NCBI GenBank assembly: GCA_903822005.1
Contig: CAIJNL010000009.1
Span: forward strand, 24,186-88,185
Source of the DNA: an uncultured Nitrospiraceae bacterium
GTDB lineage: Bacteria > Nitrospirota > Thermodesulfovibrionia > Thermodesulfovibrionales > Dissulfurispiraceae
Direction: 5' to 3'
Length of the DNA: 64,000 nt
Positions 39,025 to 48,218 of the stretch are shown here, piece by piece. Position 1 is the stretch's first letter. Every line of letters starts with the position of its first letter. The notes under the pieces were generated by a model, which did no database searches, was not told the DNA's origin, and was given only the letters and a program-made list of their open reading frames with translations. The position numbers and the translations under genes were made by a program.

Positions 39025-39762
39025 TTATGGCTGCCTGAACTCTTGGGCCGTCGGGGAGAGATCGAGACCAAAATGGGTCGCGATCTCGGCGGACGTGTCC
39101 GCGACTATGGGCTCCCCGGAGGCCTTTGCGATGCGTAGTATACCCACAGCCTCCAGCACCGTGTTGCCTTGATCCTCATTGCCAGGTTTGCGCGTCTCTT
39201 CAAGACGAGTTCTCACTGCTTCTAAGGCAATCAATTTCGGATAAGCCAAAGTTACCCCCATACCGCGTACCTCGTGCTGAGTCGATGCGGGGGCCTGGCG
39301 TGAGCAATTATCCAGACTTAGGCAACGGGGTTCGCTGACCACGGAACGGAGAAAAGCCCAGTCTTCAGGGGAGTCGAGGTTGCTGCCCAGCAGAAAGACA
39401 ATTGTGCCTCTAGTGGCGCGGGCTTCAACAGGGGCCTGAGCATATCTTTGGCGGAAAAGGCGTTTGGTTTCAGGCGTGAGGGCGTTAAAATCCCTATCGA
39501 GCCTGGGGTCGTTGTCATTGCCGGATTCCAGTATCTCATTCAGCTCCGCAAGAAGTCTGCCAGCAACATCGGAACCTTGAGCCGGTGGCTGGTCAAGGCC
39601 GGCGGTCATCTTGTTTTGGTAAAGAGGCGTGAGTTCTGGAGCAGATAGTGGGACATTACCGGGGGCATATTGTGCTTTACGCTCGATTGGATCCGACCAT
39701 ACTTTATCCTGAAATGCTACCAACAGGACAACCAGCAGCACTATTGCACGGACTGTCTGCAT
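39025..39762 (-). CDS. Exported hypothetical protein
   Basis: A 245-residue protein with a signal peptide (AIVLLVVLLVAFQDKVWS). The mature part is mostly helical, with LNALTPETKRLFRQRYAQAPVEARATRGTIVFLLGSNLDSPEDWAFL-type repeats of charged and hydrophobic residues and a single CLSLDNC pair that may form a disulfide. The stretch reporting loss per 'segment' is reminiscent of HEAT-like helical proteins, but no family can be claimed. GGAGGAGG lies before the ATG. Confidence 0.6.
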   Translation of the reverse strand: MQTVRAIVLLVVLLVAFQDKVWSDPIERKAQYAPGNVPLSAPELTPLYQNKMTAGLDQPPAQGSDVAGRLLAELNEILESGNDNDPRLDRDFNALTPETKRLFRQRYAQAPVEARATRGTIVFLLGSNLDSPEDWAFLRSVVSEPRCLSLDNCSRQAPASTQHEVRGMGVTLAYPKLIALEAVRTRLEETRKPGNEDQGNTVLEAVGILRIAKASGEPIVADTSAEIATHFGLDLSPTAQEFRQP

Positions 39763-40427
39763 CTATGCCTCCTCCTATAAGCTGATTTATGTTAATCAGG
39801 CAATTTGTGGATTAATAGAAGTAGCCATATAACAATATACCATCGCCTCCTTTTTGTCCACACCTCTTCTGGCCTTAGCAAGATGTTTGTAGGACCCCCC
39901 TGCGGGCAGTGGTAGTTTGATATGGGGCCGTTTGTCTGTTAAAAACGTTTTGCCGCTGTTTGAAGAAGTGCGGCTCTTGGACACCACCGCAGTTACACAC
40001 CACCTTGACACCGCCGCAGTGATAAAACGATTGGTGACTTGACAAACAACAGGTGCCTGTTGACTTAAGAAATGTTAGCATGATAGCGTATGCGTCATAT
40101 GGGGAGTTGATTTTTTGATTGACATAGAGAGATGACTGGAATGCTTCTTTAGAGGGGGCTGAAAGTTCGCGGACCTTAGATGGAAATAGGCCGGGTCGAC
40201 AGGGGAGAACAATCCCTTGTTGGTTCGGCTTTTGTGCTTTTGAGGAAATTAGAAAAGTGGTGCTGAACATTGAGTCATTTTTTTAAAAGTCAGGCGGTGC
40301 GGGAACTTTTCTCTGAAACCTTTTGTCCAATAATTATAGCTAAAACGATTAAGAGAATGGAGAGCAACAAATCATTTTGTGGTCATCTACCGAATTGTCT
40401 TATTGGATATCATGTTGAGATCAGATC
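39763..40427. other. 665-base gene-poor stretch holding a diverged repeat
   Basis: No supported gene. It contains one copy of a diverged repeat (40037-40181, partner at 47978-48127). It also has a 14-base direct repeat, GACACC[AG]CCGCAGT, at 39980 and 40007. Confidence 0.5.
40037..40181 (+). repeat. Diverged dispersed repeat, copy A
   Basis: This stretch aligns with 47978-48127 over its whole length. Shared blocks include CTTGACA, GTTGACTT, GACTGGAA and GGACCTTAGAT in the same order and spacing, with many substitutions and small gaps between. I see no open frame conserved between the copies. Confidence 0.6.
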
Positions 40428-40799
40428 ATGAGTGATTATTACTATACATGTGAATTTCTAAAAGCGCTATTGCTTACAATAGCGTCAGAACTGCCCGTGG
40501 CGTATTTTATCCTTTACAGGCATTTTAAGATTAAGGGAATGACAGTTCGGCCCGGTCGGATAGTGGCGGCAGTTTTCATCTGCAACCTGACTACTTTGCC
40601 ATACCTCTGGTTCGTATATCCTGGGATAATCGATTACACTAGCTCAGTCCTTTGCGGCGAACTGACTGCGTTTTTGGTGGAAGCGTTTATCTACTGGATT
40701 ACTACTGGTGCCAGCATTTACGCATCACTGCTTGCATCTCTGGCTGCAAACGCTACATCGATGCTTATTGGACTGATTTTGATGCCACCCTTTGAATGA
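40428..40799 (+). CDS. Small integral membrane protein
   Basis: A 123-residue protein with three or four predicted membrane helices (LLLTIASELPVAYFILYRHF, IVAAVFICNLTTLPYLWFVYP, ASIYASLLASLAANATSMLIGLIL). No family is recognised. It lies 15 bases before an MFS-type gene and is probably cotranscribed with it. Confidence 0.6.
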   Translation: MSDYYYTCEFLKALLLTIASELPVAYFILYRHFKIKGMTVRPGRIVAAVFICNLTTLPYLWFVYPGIIDYTSSVLCGELTAFLVEAFIYWITTGASIYASLLASLAANATSMLIGLILMPPFE

Positions 40800-40814
40800 T
40801 GGTGATATGAAGGC

Positions 40815-41906
40815 ATGAAAACTCTCTTTACTCTCGTCATATTATGCCTTGCGCATCTTGCAACTGACGGCACTTGCGCCCTGTCAGTTCTTTCCATTCC
40901 ACACCTATGCCATATGGGCTGGGATGAATTTTACTTTCTTGTGATCTTATACAACATTATCGCGTTCGGAAGTCTGCCTTTATGCGGATGGATACTCGAT
41001 TTATTCAGAGTACATCGGGCAGGCGCATTGATTGGTTTAATCATTACTGCAACTGGTCCATTTTTTTTGTCTGCGAATCCTTTAGCTTCAGTACTGATGC
41101 TCGGAACCGGTAATGCCCTGTTCCATACTGGTGCGGGAGCCCTGGTTTACTCGCTTTCTGACAGAAGATCTTCTGCCTTGGGCCTGTTCATTGCTACCGG
41201 CGCAGTAGGACTGACCGGGGGTGCAATCCTATCTGCGATGTCCGGCCCGCTCCCGCTCTATTCAGTCCAAATACTGCTGGGCATTGCGATGCTGCTGTAT
41301 CTTGGTCCTAAGATTGTTATAAATGTGATGACAAGCGGGGAATCCAGACAGCCGGTAGGTGGCCTGCGATTGATAGCTATAGCTCTGATCATGCTTGTAG
41401 TTTTTTCCAGGTCGGTTGGCGGATATGCCTTGCCCGCTGAATGGATGGGAAAAGAAAGTGCCATACTGCTGTTCGGAGCCGCAGTTTTTGCGGGGAAGTC
41501 TCTGGGAGGGGTGCTTGCAGATCGGTTCGGATGGATAGGTACAGGCAGTGCGCTGCTTCTGGCAGGAGCAGGAATGGCAATCTTTAAGGATAATTGGATC
41601 GCGCCGGCGCTGGTAGCGGTCGTCTGTGTGCAAGCCACGACAGGGATCACTCTGGCGGCAGTCCAGTCGCTTTTTCCCCATTACCCGTCATTTGCCTTTG
41701 GTCTGCCATGCATGGTGATTCTGATCGGGGCAAGTCCTTTTTTACTTCCTGATCCAGTCGGACATGTATCGGCATGGATCGTGACGGCATTATGCGTTAT
41801 TGCAGCGGCAGCAATGGTGGGGCTGAAATATCTTCCGGGCTTTCAGGATCTGGCGTTCCATTTTCTGAGTCTAAGAAGTGGTCAGGCTTCTGCTAAGGAT
41901 AGATAA
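40815..41906 (+). CDS. MFS-type transporter
   Basis: A 363-residue polytopic protein with about ten to eleven helices. Features fit the major facilitator fold: DLFRVHRAGALIG after helix 2, SDRRSSALGLFIATGAVGLTGGA in the middle, and GKSLGGVLADRFGWIGTGSAL in the second half. It is somewhat short for the family (usually about 400 residues). The substrate is unknown; the small membrane protein encoded just before it may be an accessory subunit. Confidence 0.65.
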   Translation: MKTLFTLVILCLAHLATDGTCALSVLSIPHLCHMGWDEFYFLVILYNIIAFGSLPLCGWILDLFRVHRAGALIGLIITATGPFFLSANPLASVLMLGTGNALFHTGAGALVYSLSDRRSSALGLFIATGAVGLTGGAILSAMSGPLPLYSVQILLGIAMLLYLGPKIVINVMTSGESRQPVGGLRLIAIALIMLVVFSRSVGGYALPAEWMGKESAILLFGAAVFAGKSLGGVLADRFGWIGTGSALLLAGAGMAIFKDNWIAPALVAVVCVQATTGITLAAVQSLFPHYPSFAFGLPCMVILIGASPFLLPDPVGHVSAWIVTALCVIAAAAMVGLKYLPGFQDLAFHFLSLRSGQASAKDR

Positions 41907-42060
41907 TTAAACGCTTCATATCGAAGGTGAGGAAAAAATTGCAGCATGGCAGTGAAAAGAATTAGCGCAAGTTACCGGACGGCCGGGCACATTCTTTAGA
42001 CCCGGACTTAAACAGAAACCTGAAATGCAAATCCCGGAAGACCGGGCGAGGAGGGTAGAG

Positions 42061-42507
42061 ATGCGTATTGTTAAACTTTCATTATGTGCTGTGGTAATTC
42101 TGGCAGTTGCTTCATTTGCATTAGCCGATGTCATAGGCCCTGGAGAAAAAAATAGGCCACCCCATCGTCCTTTCACGATCGAAAAACTTGACGTAGTCAT
42201 TGAAAACGCATTGCCTTCAGGCACTGTGCTGGTATTTGATGACCATCGATCCGATAAATTCAAAGTGCTGTCTGAATGCGCAACAAAGACTCCCTGCGAA
42301 TTGAGCTTCACTAAAGATGGCGATCTCTATCTCTTGAAAAAAGAGGCCCTCTCTGAAAAGTATGATGTAAATAAGCTTACAAAGGCCAAGAAAATATTTC
42401 TGATTAGAGCATTGAGGCTCTATTCCTGGGCACATATTCCGCCATCAAGAATAACCTGTCATCTGGACAAGAAGGGCACCTCATATGAGCTTGCCTGCAA
42501 ACCGTAG
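42061..42507 (+). CDS. Exported hypothetical protein
   Basis: A 148-residue protein with a signal peptide (LSLCAVVILAVASFALAD). The mature part has two Cys pairs (CATKTPC and CHL...CKP) that may form disulfides. The ATG at 42061 follows GAGGAGG; an in-frame ATG at 42025 would add a charged leader that spoils the signal peptide. I do not recognise the family. Confidence 0.6.
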   Translation: MRIVKLSLCAVVILAVASFALADVIGPGEKNRPPHRPFTIEKLDVVIENALPSGTVLVFDDHRSDKFKVLSECATKTPCELSFTKDGDLYLLKKEALSEKYDVNKLTKAKKIFLIRALRLYSWAHIPPSRITCHLDKKGTSYELACKP

Positions 42508-42785
42508 ATCCTATGTGGAGGAAGTACTTTTTGGGGTTAATATAACAGGAAGAAGGGATGGAATTATTATTATCCTTATCTTGCTCTTCGGGAACAATAA
42601 TGGGTTCGAAGTTGTCTTAAGTTTATAAGCGGGAGGCTGTAGGAGCCATGCCGCAAATAACCCGGAGTGAGTATTCGGGGAAATATTACAGGAGGTGGAA
42701 TATATAAAAAACAGAGCCGGCTATCTGTATCATCCCCACTAATGATACAGCCGTAGAATCCCATTCAATCTGAAAGGAGCAGGAG

Positions 42786-43361
42786 ATGAAGAGACAGGAT
42801 CTTGTAAAGACGGTGTTGATCGGAATATTGGCCATGGCGCTAATTATTCCCGCGATGGCAGGAGCTGCTGAGCAGTCCAAGAAGCAGCAGCCGGTGCTGG
42901 AAACATCCAAGATAACGATGGACTCAGAGCTAGTCAAACAGGAAGTGATCCAGGTGCTGAGGAAAGGTGAGATGACCAAGGTCACGCTGAACATAGCTGG
43001 TCAGCCCGGAGTAAACTTCAAGGTCGAATACAGTACGACTGGAGCTGATGATAGCTATATGCTCGTACCGAAGGGCAAAGGAGTGATAGGAGGCAACGGC
43101 TTTGGATCAGTAAGCTTTGATCTGAGTAAACTGGGGCGGGAAGATATCTATCTTAGGGTGACTACAGCTGACTCTGCAGATTTCGCAAACCCGCGCGTTA
43201 TGCCTAAACCGCTGGTACTCGCAGTGGAGAAGGTCAAGATCAAGGACAGAGGCGCAATGGACCAACTCAGGAACGTGGAAAGAAATTCCAGGGATGCTCT
43301 AAAGGAACCCACTCATGAACGGATGAAGGAACATTCAGGCAGGGGGTTTGATACCAGATAA
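42786..43361 (+). CDS. Exported hypothetical protein with a beta-sandwich-like domain
   Basis: A 191-residue protein with a signal peptide (VLIGILAMALIIPAMAGAAE). The mature region KVTLNIAGQPGVNFKVEYSTTGADDSYMLVPKGKGVIGGNG looks like a small beta-rich domain, followed by a charged C-terminal tail. AAAGGAG precedes the ATG. The function is unknown. Confidence 0.6.
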   Translation: MKRQDLVKTVLIGILAMALIIPAMAGAAEQSKKQQPVLETSKITMDSELVKQEVIQVLRKGEMTKVTLNIAGQPGVNFKVEYSTTGADDSYMLVPKGKGVIGGNGFGSVSFDLSKLGREDIYLRVTTADSADFANPRVMPKPLVLAVEKVKIKDRGAMDQLRNVERNSRDALKEPTHERMKEHSGRGFDTR

Positions 43362-43494
43362 AAAGATGTCAGACATTAAAGAAGAAAAGGTGTGTGAGTC
43401 ATCCCTTTGTCTATTTTGCTAAAAAAAGATTCAATGAATAAAAAAGCAATAAACAAGAAAAAAAAGTGAATAGGTTAGTGGGAGAGGGTCGCAC

Positions 43495-43667
43495 CAACCA
43501 TCTCATGGTTGCGTCAAAATCCTCCACCGCCACTCTCGAAGTGAAAGCGGTATGAAGGGGTTAAGTCTCGCTGAAAGGGACTTAACCCTAAGTTGGAGAC
43601 TGACAGCCCAGAATGGTTATTCTGGCAATATCAATATGCTATCTTCCTGCGCCGCCATGCTAGCGGC
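43495..43667 (+). ncRNA. Candidate structured RNA: five hairpins including a three-way junction
   Basis: Within 173 bases I can draw five stems by eye. CAACCA/TGGTTG is at 43495-43511. CCGC-CACT/AGTG-GCGG is at 43527-43550. A perfect 10-bp GGGTTAAGTC/GACTTAACCC is at 43558-43588. CCAGAAT/ATTCTGG with a four-base loop is at 43608-43625, and GCCGC/GCGGC is at 43651-43667. CTCCA (43522) and TGGAG (43594) close a junction around the second and third stems. It lies in a 505-base gap between exported-protein genes. I cannot match it to a known RNA class. A 52-codon frame (43552-43710) overlaps it but has no ribosome site. Confidence 0.4.
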
Positions 43668-43866
43668 CATCAACAATAATGAATGCAAAAAGGCCCTTGA
43701 ATACGCGTAAAAGATACTATAGGAAAGACTCTTAAGGGTAAACGCTTAAAGATCAGACAAAATGACTCGGGTAAAGTAATTTCTGTACGCATTCTGGATT
43801 AGAGAAAATAACAATGGAAAAAGACAAGTTTAATATTAAGGCACTTCTTTAGAATGGGAGGTTAGA

Positions 43867-45426
43867 ATGAAAAGGCTTTTGATGGTGACTTTTTTCTTGT
43901 TTTCTTTTATCAGTATTTGTACAATTTCGGAACTGCAAGCCTGGGATGGGGGAAATGTGCCTGGCAAGTGCGTTGACACCGCGGTCACAAACTGCGGTGG
44001 TAGTAGCGGAGGTAGTCACCACTATAGACGTGAACGAGAGCCAGCACTGACTCAAGAGGAACTCCAAAATCAGCAGGATCAGCAATACAATCAACGACAG
44101 CGCAACATCGGCCTCAAGTATTTCAATGCCGGCCTGAACTACGAGAATGCAGGGATGTGGGCGGAAGCGGAAAAAGAGTATTTCAAAGCAACTAATGGGT
44201 ACATTATGGATTGGCAAGTATGTTGGCATATGTCATATGTGCTCGAAAAACAGGGAAAGTATGAAGAAGCGTTAAAATGGGCTTCTTCTGCTAGAGCTAG
44301 GACATTTGAAATTTCGTCGCGGACATTTAAGGATGATAGAGCGGCAGCTTATAGTCAAGAAGGTTATCTCCAGTTCATTACCGGCAGGTACGATTTGGCA
44401 AAGGGCAGTCTCGAAGATGTACTGAAATACGACCCCAATAATTCTTTCGCACGAAACATACTTAATCAACTGATCGCTATCAAAAATGAGCAACAAGATA
44501 AGAAAGACAAGATCCGAAAAGAGCAGCAAGATAAGGAAAGGGATGATCGAAAGAATCTTATGGATGAGTTAAACAAGCAGGCAAAGAAGTCAGACCCTGT
44601 TGTCCAAAAGCGACCTGAGTCGGTCGGGGTTATTATCGGATCTCCGCCGCCTCCGAAGAATAAAAAGAGCGAGGCTGATAGGCAGGTACTTATCAAAAAA
44701 AAGAAGATTATCATAAATGATCTTGTAAAAAAAGTAAAAAGTGATCAGAATGCGATCCGCAACCTGGGTCTTTACGACAGTAGGGACCCTGAAAAGAGGG
44801 CCAGGGATTTTGAGGATTGGGCGAACTTGTCAGCTAAAGCAAAGATGGATTTGGAGAAAGAATTTCTTGAAGCGGCGCTCCAGGCAGCTGAAGTCGCTTT
44901 AAGCGAATCAATTGCACGTGGCGCAGGGAAGGTGTTAAAGCCAATAAAGTCACTAAATCCTGTTACGGTTAACAAGCAGATAGCGTGGCTACAGTCTAAG
45001 GGAGTAACTGATCCATACCTTTTCGATGCTATTCGTGCAGTTGCAAAATACCCTGGCAAGCCAGAGCTGGCAAAAAAGTTGATAGAGAGGCTCCATGTGA
45101 CTGCTGAAATCAGTATCGACCCCGGTTCAGCTTTTGGCTCACATTACGGCGAAGAAAAGTCACATGAAGTGCTAAATCGTCTGGGCCTGGTTCTGGGCAT
45201 TATTAATCCCAAGTATAAGCTAATAATGGCCGATCTGCGAGTAGCGAGCGCTTCTGTTTACAACAACGCAGCGCGCAGGGTAAGCGAGGGTCATATTGAA
45301 AGCCTTAACAAGCTTACGGAAAATCAGCTTAGGCAACTCAATAATCTGAACAAACGCCTTGTTCAAAATGTAAAGCAGCTTAACAAAGAGAAAAAAGAAC
45401 TTGCCAGATTGACAGCAGGTAACTGA
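43867..45426 (+). CDS. Exported TPR-containing protein with coiled coil
   Basis: A 519-residue protein. A signal peptide (MVTFFLFSFISICTISELQA) is followed by two to three tetratricopeptide-like units (IGLKYFNAGLNYENAGMWAEAEKEYFKA, then YVLEKQGKYEEALKWASSARA and GYLQFITGRYDLAKGSLEDVLKYDPNN). A highly charged coiled coil rich in Lys, Gln and Asp comes next (about residues 205-240), then a C-terminal helical domain without a name. TPR proteins scaffold complexes, here in the periplasm. GGGAGG precedes the ATG. It is possibly cotranscribed with the next small gene. Confidence 0.7.
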   Translation: MKRLLMVTFFLFSFISICTISELQAWDGGNVPGKCVDTAVTNCGGSSGGSHHYRREREPALTQEELQNQQDQQYNQRQRNIGLKYFNAGLNYENAGMWAEAEKEYFKATNGYIMDWQVCWHMSYVLEKQGKYEEALKWASSARARTFEISSRTFKDDRAAAYSQEGYLQFITGRYDLAKGSLEDVLKYDPNNSFARNILNQLIAIKNEQQDKKDKIRKEQQDKERDDRKNLMDELNKQAKKSDPVVQKRPESVGVIIGSPPPPKNKKSEADRQVLIKKKKIIINDLVKKVKSDQNAIRNLGLYDSRDPEKRARDFEDWANLSAKAKMDLEKEFLEAALQAAEVALSESIARGAGKVLKPIKSLNPVTVNKQIAWLQSKGVTDPYLFDAIRAVAKYPGKPELAKKLIERLHVTAEISIDPGSAFGSHYGEEKSHEVLNRLGLVLGIINPKYKLIMADLRVASASVYNNAARRVSEGHIESLNKLTENQLRQLNNLNKRLVQNVKQLNKEKKELARLTAGN

Positions 45427-45443
45427 CGGGGAGGAAGGGTAAC

Positions 45444-45830
45444 ATGCTTATATTGCGCTTAACGGTGCTGTTTGCAGTTCTGGTTTTAGCATTCCATGGT
45501 AATGGGGCGGCGGTAGAAGTCGATGCACGATGCAGATGGCATTTGGAACATTCAGTCTCCATCTGTAATATACGTGTCACAGAAGATAGGATAGATGGGG
45601 ACTGCGGGGCGGGGTGGGAGACCATGATGCATTTTATCTGCAACTACAAGGAACAGGGAGGGGTTAGGATCTTGGAGTGTAGTCCCGCTTATAATAAAAA
45701 ACGTTCTTCGACTGAGGAGAGTTACTGGGTGCACAAGACAACACTTACTGAAGAGGAATTTTTGAATACTGATACCAGATGTCGCGAAATATGCGGTCCT
45801 TGTATCATGGGTGAATGGAAGCGGAAATAA
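45444..45830 (+). CDS. Small cysteine-rich exported protein
   Basis: A 128-residue protein with a signal peptide (LTVLFAVLVLAFHGNGAA) and eight cysteines in the mature part (CRW, SICNI, GDCG, FICNY, LECS, RCREICGPC), consistent with several disulfides. GGAGG precedes the ATG. It lies 17 bases after the TPR protein gene. The family is not recognised. Confidence 0.6.
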   Translation: MLILRLTVLFAVLVLAFHGNGAAVEVDARCRWHLEHSVSICNIRVTEDRIDGDCGAGWETMMHFICNYKEQGGVRILECSPAYNKKRSSTEESYWVHKTTLTEEEFLNTDTRCREICGPCIMGEWKRK

Positions 45831-46191
45831 ATTCTTTCAAAATGACTACCCTGCGTCAAGAGCACAGAGAGTTCTCGTCACTCATTAAACAGCTGAGTAG
45901 GTACACTTCCCTATCCGGTCCAGTTCGGAGGGCTAAGAGTTTGAGGAAACATTTATCATTCGGGACAACCAAAGCGGCACTATTCTGTTTATAGGAAGGT
46001 TGGTGAATCCCATTGCAAAATCGCAATGACGATGGGCAACAGGATTTGCCAGTGGAGTTAATTAATTTTCTGGATCAAAGGAGAAGGCATTCAATGCAAG
46101 GTAATCAAAGTGCTTCCGGGCTATGTCAGGCTGTAAAAGAAGCCTGTCCAAGTATTCATGAAAGTGGGCCAAGCTAAAGGGAGAAAGAATA

Positions 46192-46254
46192 GTGAAAATG
46201 ATCATATTGTTTACTCTGTTTTTTACTTTTATTGCTCTTGGCTGCTCTTTATAA
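46192..46254 (+). CDS. Micro-ORF for a 20-residue lipoprotein-like peptide
   Basis: A GTG-started frame of 20 codons (ATG also possible at 46198) with AAAGGGAG about nine bases upstream. It encodes a hydrophobic helix ending in ALGCSL, an almost ideal lipobox with only two residues after the Cys. It resembles entericidin-size lipopeptides but even shorter. The rest of the 488-base gap 45831-46318 shows nothing else. Confidence 0.35.
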   Translation: MKMIILFTLFFTFIALGCSL

Positions 46255-46318
46255 TTTCGCATGACACAGCCCGCAAGCTAATGAAACGTTATAATGAACT
46301 ACAGGGCTTAAGCACTAC

Positions 46319-46900
46319 ATGAATCTCATAACCCATCTGCTAACGGGCTGGGCACTTGCCAACGCCGTTCCGCTGGACCGACGAGACCGGGCGATTGTTA
46401 CAATCGCAAGTATTGCACCAGATGTCGATGGGCTCGGTATTGTAGTTGAACACACGCCTCTCAATGAAATTATACCTCTTCACTTGTTCAGCGATTATCA
46501 TCATGTTCTTGCTCACAATCTCGGCTTTGGCTTACTCATGTTTATTATCGCATTAATTATCAACCGGCGAAAACTGCTTGCCCCGTCAATGGTGTTTGTG
46601 GTATTTCACATTCATCTTCTTGCTGACATTGTTGGCAGCAGGGGGCCTGACGGTTATCAATGGCCGATTCCATATCTGTTGCCGTTTAGTGCCAACTGTC
46701 AAGTCGTGTGGAAAGGGCAATGGGCTCTGGTTTCGTGGCAGAATATTGCAATTACCATAATTCTTATGGGACTGACAATCCAGCTCGCTTGGAAACGCGG
46801 ATATTCACCTGTAGAAATGATTTCTGAGAGGGCCGATGCCAAGATTATAGAAACCCTGCGCGCACGCTTCGGCATGCCGGGGGACAGAACTTTAAAATAG
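46319..46900 (+). CDS. DUF457/YdjM-like membrane-bound metal-dependent hydrolase family protein
   Basis: A 193-residue protein with the family pattern MNLITHLLTGWALANAVPLDRRDRAIVTIASIAPDVDGLG, a DYHHVLAHNLGFGLLMF block and HIHLLADIVGSRGPDG. The His and Asp residues in these blocks are the proposed metal ligands. Four or so membrane helices are seen. Its role is unknown; some relatives are LexA-regulated. The ATG directly follows the previous gap without a clear ribosome site. Confidence 0.7.
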   Translation: MNLITHLLTGWALANAVPLDRRDRAIVTIASIAPDVDGLGIVVEHTPLNEIIPLHLFSDYHHVLAHNLGFGLLMFIIALIINRRKLLAPSMVFVVFHIHLLADIVGSRGPDGYQWPIPYLLPFSANCQVVWKGQWALVSWQNIAITIILMGLTIQLAWKRGYSPVEMISERADAKIIETLRARFGMPGDRTLK

Positions 46901-46935
46901 GTTATTATTTTGATATAAAGGAGAGGCAATAAAGA

Positions 46936-46992
46936 ATGAAATTTGCGCTTATATTTTTAATGAACTGGGTAGTGATTTATTTTAGGCAATAA
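46936..46992 (+). CDS. Micro-ORF for an 18-residue hydrophobic peptide
   Basis: An 18-codon frame (MKFALIFLMNWVVIYFRQ) with GGAGAGG nine bases before the ATG. Size and hydrophobicity resemble small membrane peptides. With no other support this is tentative. Confidence 0.25.
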   Translation: MKFALIFLMNWVVIYFRQ

Positions 46993-47122
46993 TGACCATC
47001 GTTCAGTTTTTAGAAAAAGTTCCATCATAAATGGGATACATATAGAGGGGTATTCTTTGAGTATTATATTTTGCTCTTGTAGCCCTTCTTTCTTCTAATT
47101 TCCATCCCCCCTTGCGTGCGGC

Positions 47123-47746
47123 CTAATCTGTCCGGTTTATGTACTCATCGGGAGTTCTAACCACTGCCGAATTGCCTTTCTGGTCGGTCAGCGTTATTTC
47201 GATATGAACTCTGCTTCCGACAGGCAGAAACGGTCCGTCCGCGGCAAGAAGTTCAACCCTCCTGACTTCGCCCGGCTTGAGCTCACCATTCCAGATGACG
47301 TTATACTTGGCCATTACAGCTTTTTTTGCAGTCTCATCCATAGTGCGCCAGGATTCCGGGTTGTCAATCGCTTCCGGAAGGATACGGTAGTTTGGCATAA
47401 CCCGGAAGGTACCGGGATGGGATTGTCCTTTTTGGTCGATGATTACGGCTTGAAAGGAAAGCCTGTCGGCAGCTCCTGTAGAATTGTCCAGACTCAATGC
47501 GACTTTCGCGTGAAGCGGGGAACCCCGATCAGGCCCTGGACGGCCAACAATAGGCATCCAGTCACGCCAAAAGTATGTTTCAAGGACGACAATCTTGCAG
47601 GCGCCAAGCTCAGCCCCCGTGCCAGTAGCTGAAAGCGTGGCCGAATCAGCGTAAGGGTTAATTTCAGCTGCAAAGGCCATGGAAACCAATGACAATAACA
47701 CAAATACCGCACAAATACACTTCGTCGCATCCCCTAAAGTTCTCAT
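47123..47746 (-). CDS. Exported hypothetical protein
   Basis: A 207-residue protein with a signal peptide (CICAVFVLLSLVSMAFAAE). The mature part has a beta-rich look (LHAKVALSLDNSTGAADRLSFQAVIIDQKGQSHPGTFRVM ... GSRVHIEITLTDQKGNSAVVRTP), possibly an immunoglobulin-like sandwich. AAAGGAG precedes the ATG. The family is not recognised. Confidence 0.6.
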   Translation of the reverse strand: MRTLGDATKCICAVFVLLSLVSMAFAAEINPYADSATLSATGTGAELGACKIVVLETYFWRDWMPIVGRPGPDRGSPLHAKVALSLDNSTGAADRLSFQAVIIDQKGQSHPGTFRVMPNYRILPEAIDNPESWRTMDETAKKAVMAKYNVIWNGELKPGEVRRVELLAADGPFLPVGSRVHIEITLTDQKGNSAVVRTPDEYINRTD

Positions 47747-47977
47747 GATTCCGGCTCCTTTCGTTGATCAGCCTTCTGACGGGTTCGTCAATCTTCCAAC
47801 TTTGATATATCCTGCATCAGACGCATTACAGACTCCTTTATCAGGGTGTCGTTCTCCTGCGAATCGTCCCAATCCGTCTTTCCGGCATTATAGCTCAATT
47901 ATACATCCTTGTCCGGATATTTGTTCGCGCAAAAATAAACAATGTGAAATTTTATCTCCAGGAAGACTGAGCGGTGT

Positions 47978-48127
47978 CTTGACAGAGCAATGTGTGATGC
48001 CCGTTGACTTTGAAAATGGCAGAGTGGTAGCTTAATTGCATTATCACAGTCAGCCGCTTTTTTATTGGCATGAGGATATGACTGGAACGCTACTGAGTGG
48101 AGGGTGAAAAGTTCATGGACCTTAGAT
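47978..48127 (+). repeat. Diverged dispersed repeat, copy B
   Basis: Partner of 40037-40181 in the same orientation, matching in ordered blocks (CTTGACAG, CGTTGACTT, GACTGGAACGC, GGACCTTAGAT). It lies in the 472-base gap 47747-48218, which holds no other feature I can support. Confidence 0.6.
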
Positions 48128-48218
48128 CATATTTAAAATCGACGGTCGGCTTGGGTCACAGCAGTGGGGCGCCTCTACGTCATCAAATAACCCTTTATCG
48201 TAGCTAGAGCGCAGAGGA

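Noticed and set aside
39875..40270. A 131-codon minus-strand frame overlapping repeat copy A
   Set aside because: It has no ribosome site, low-quality composition, and the frame is not preserved in copy B.
43558..43588. GTTAAGT ... ACTTAAC resembling integron attC core sites
   Set aside because: The half-sites occur in the wrong order (GTTRRRY before RYYYAAC) and too close together; it is simply the 10-bp hairpin.
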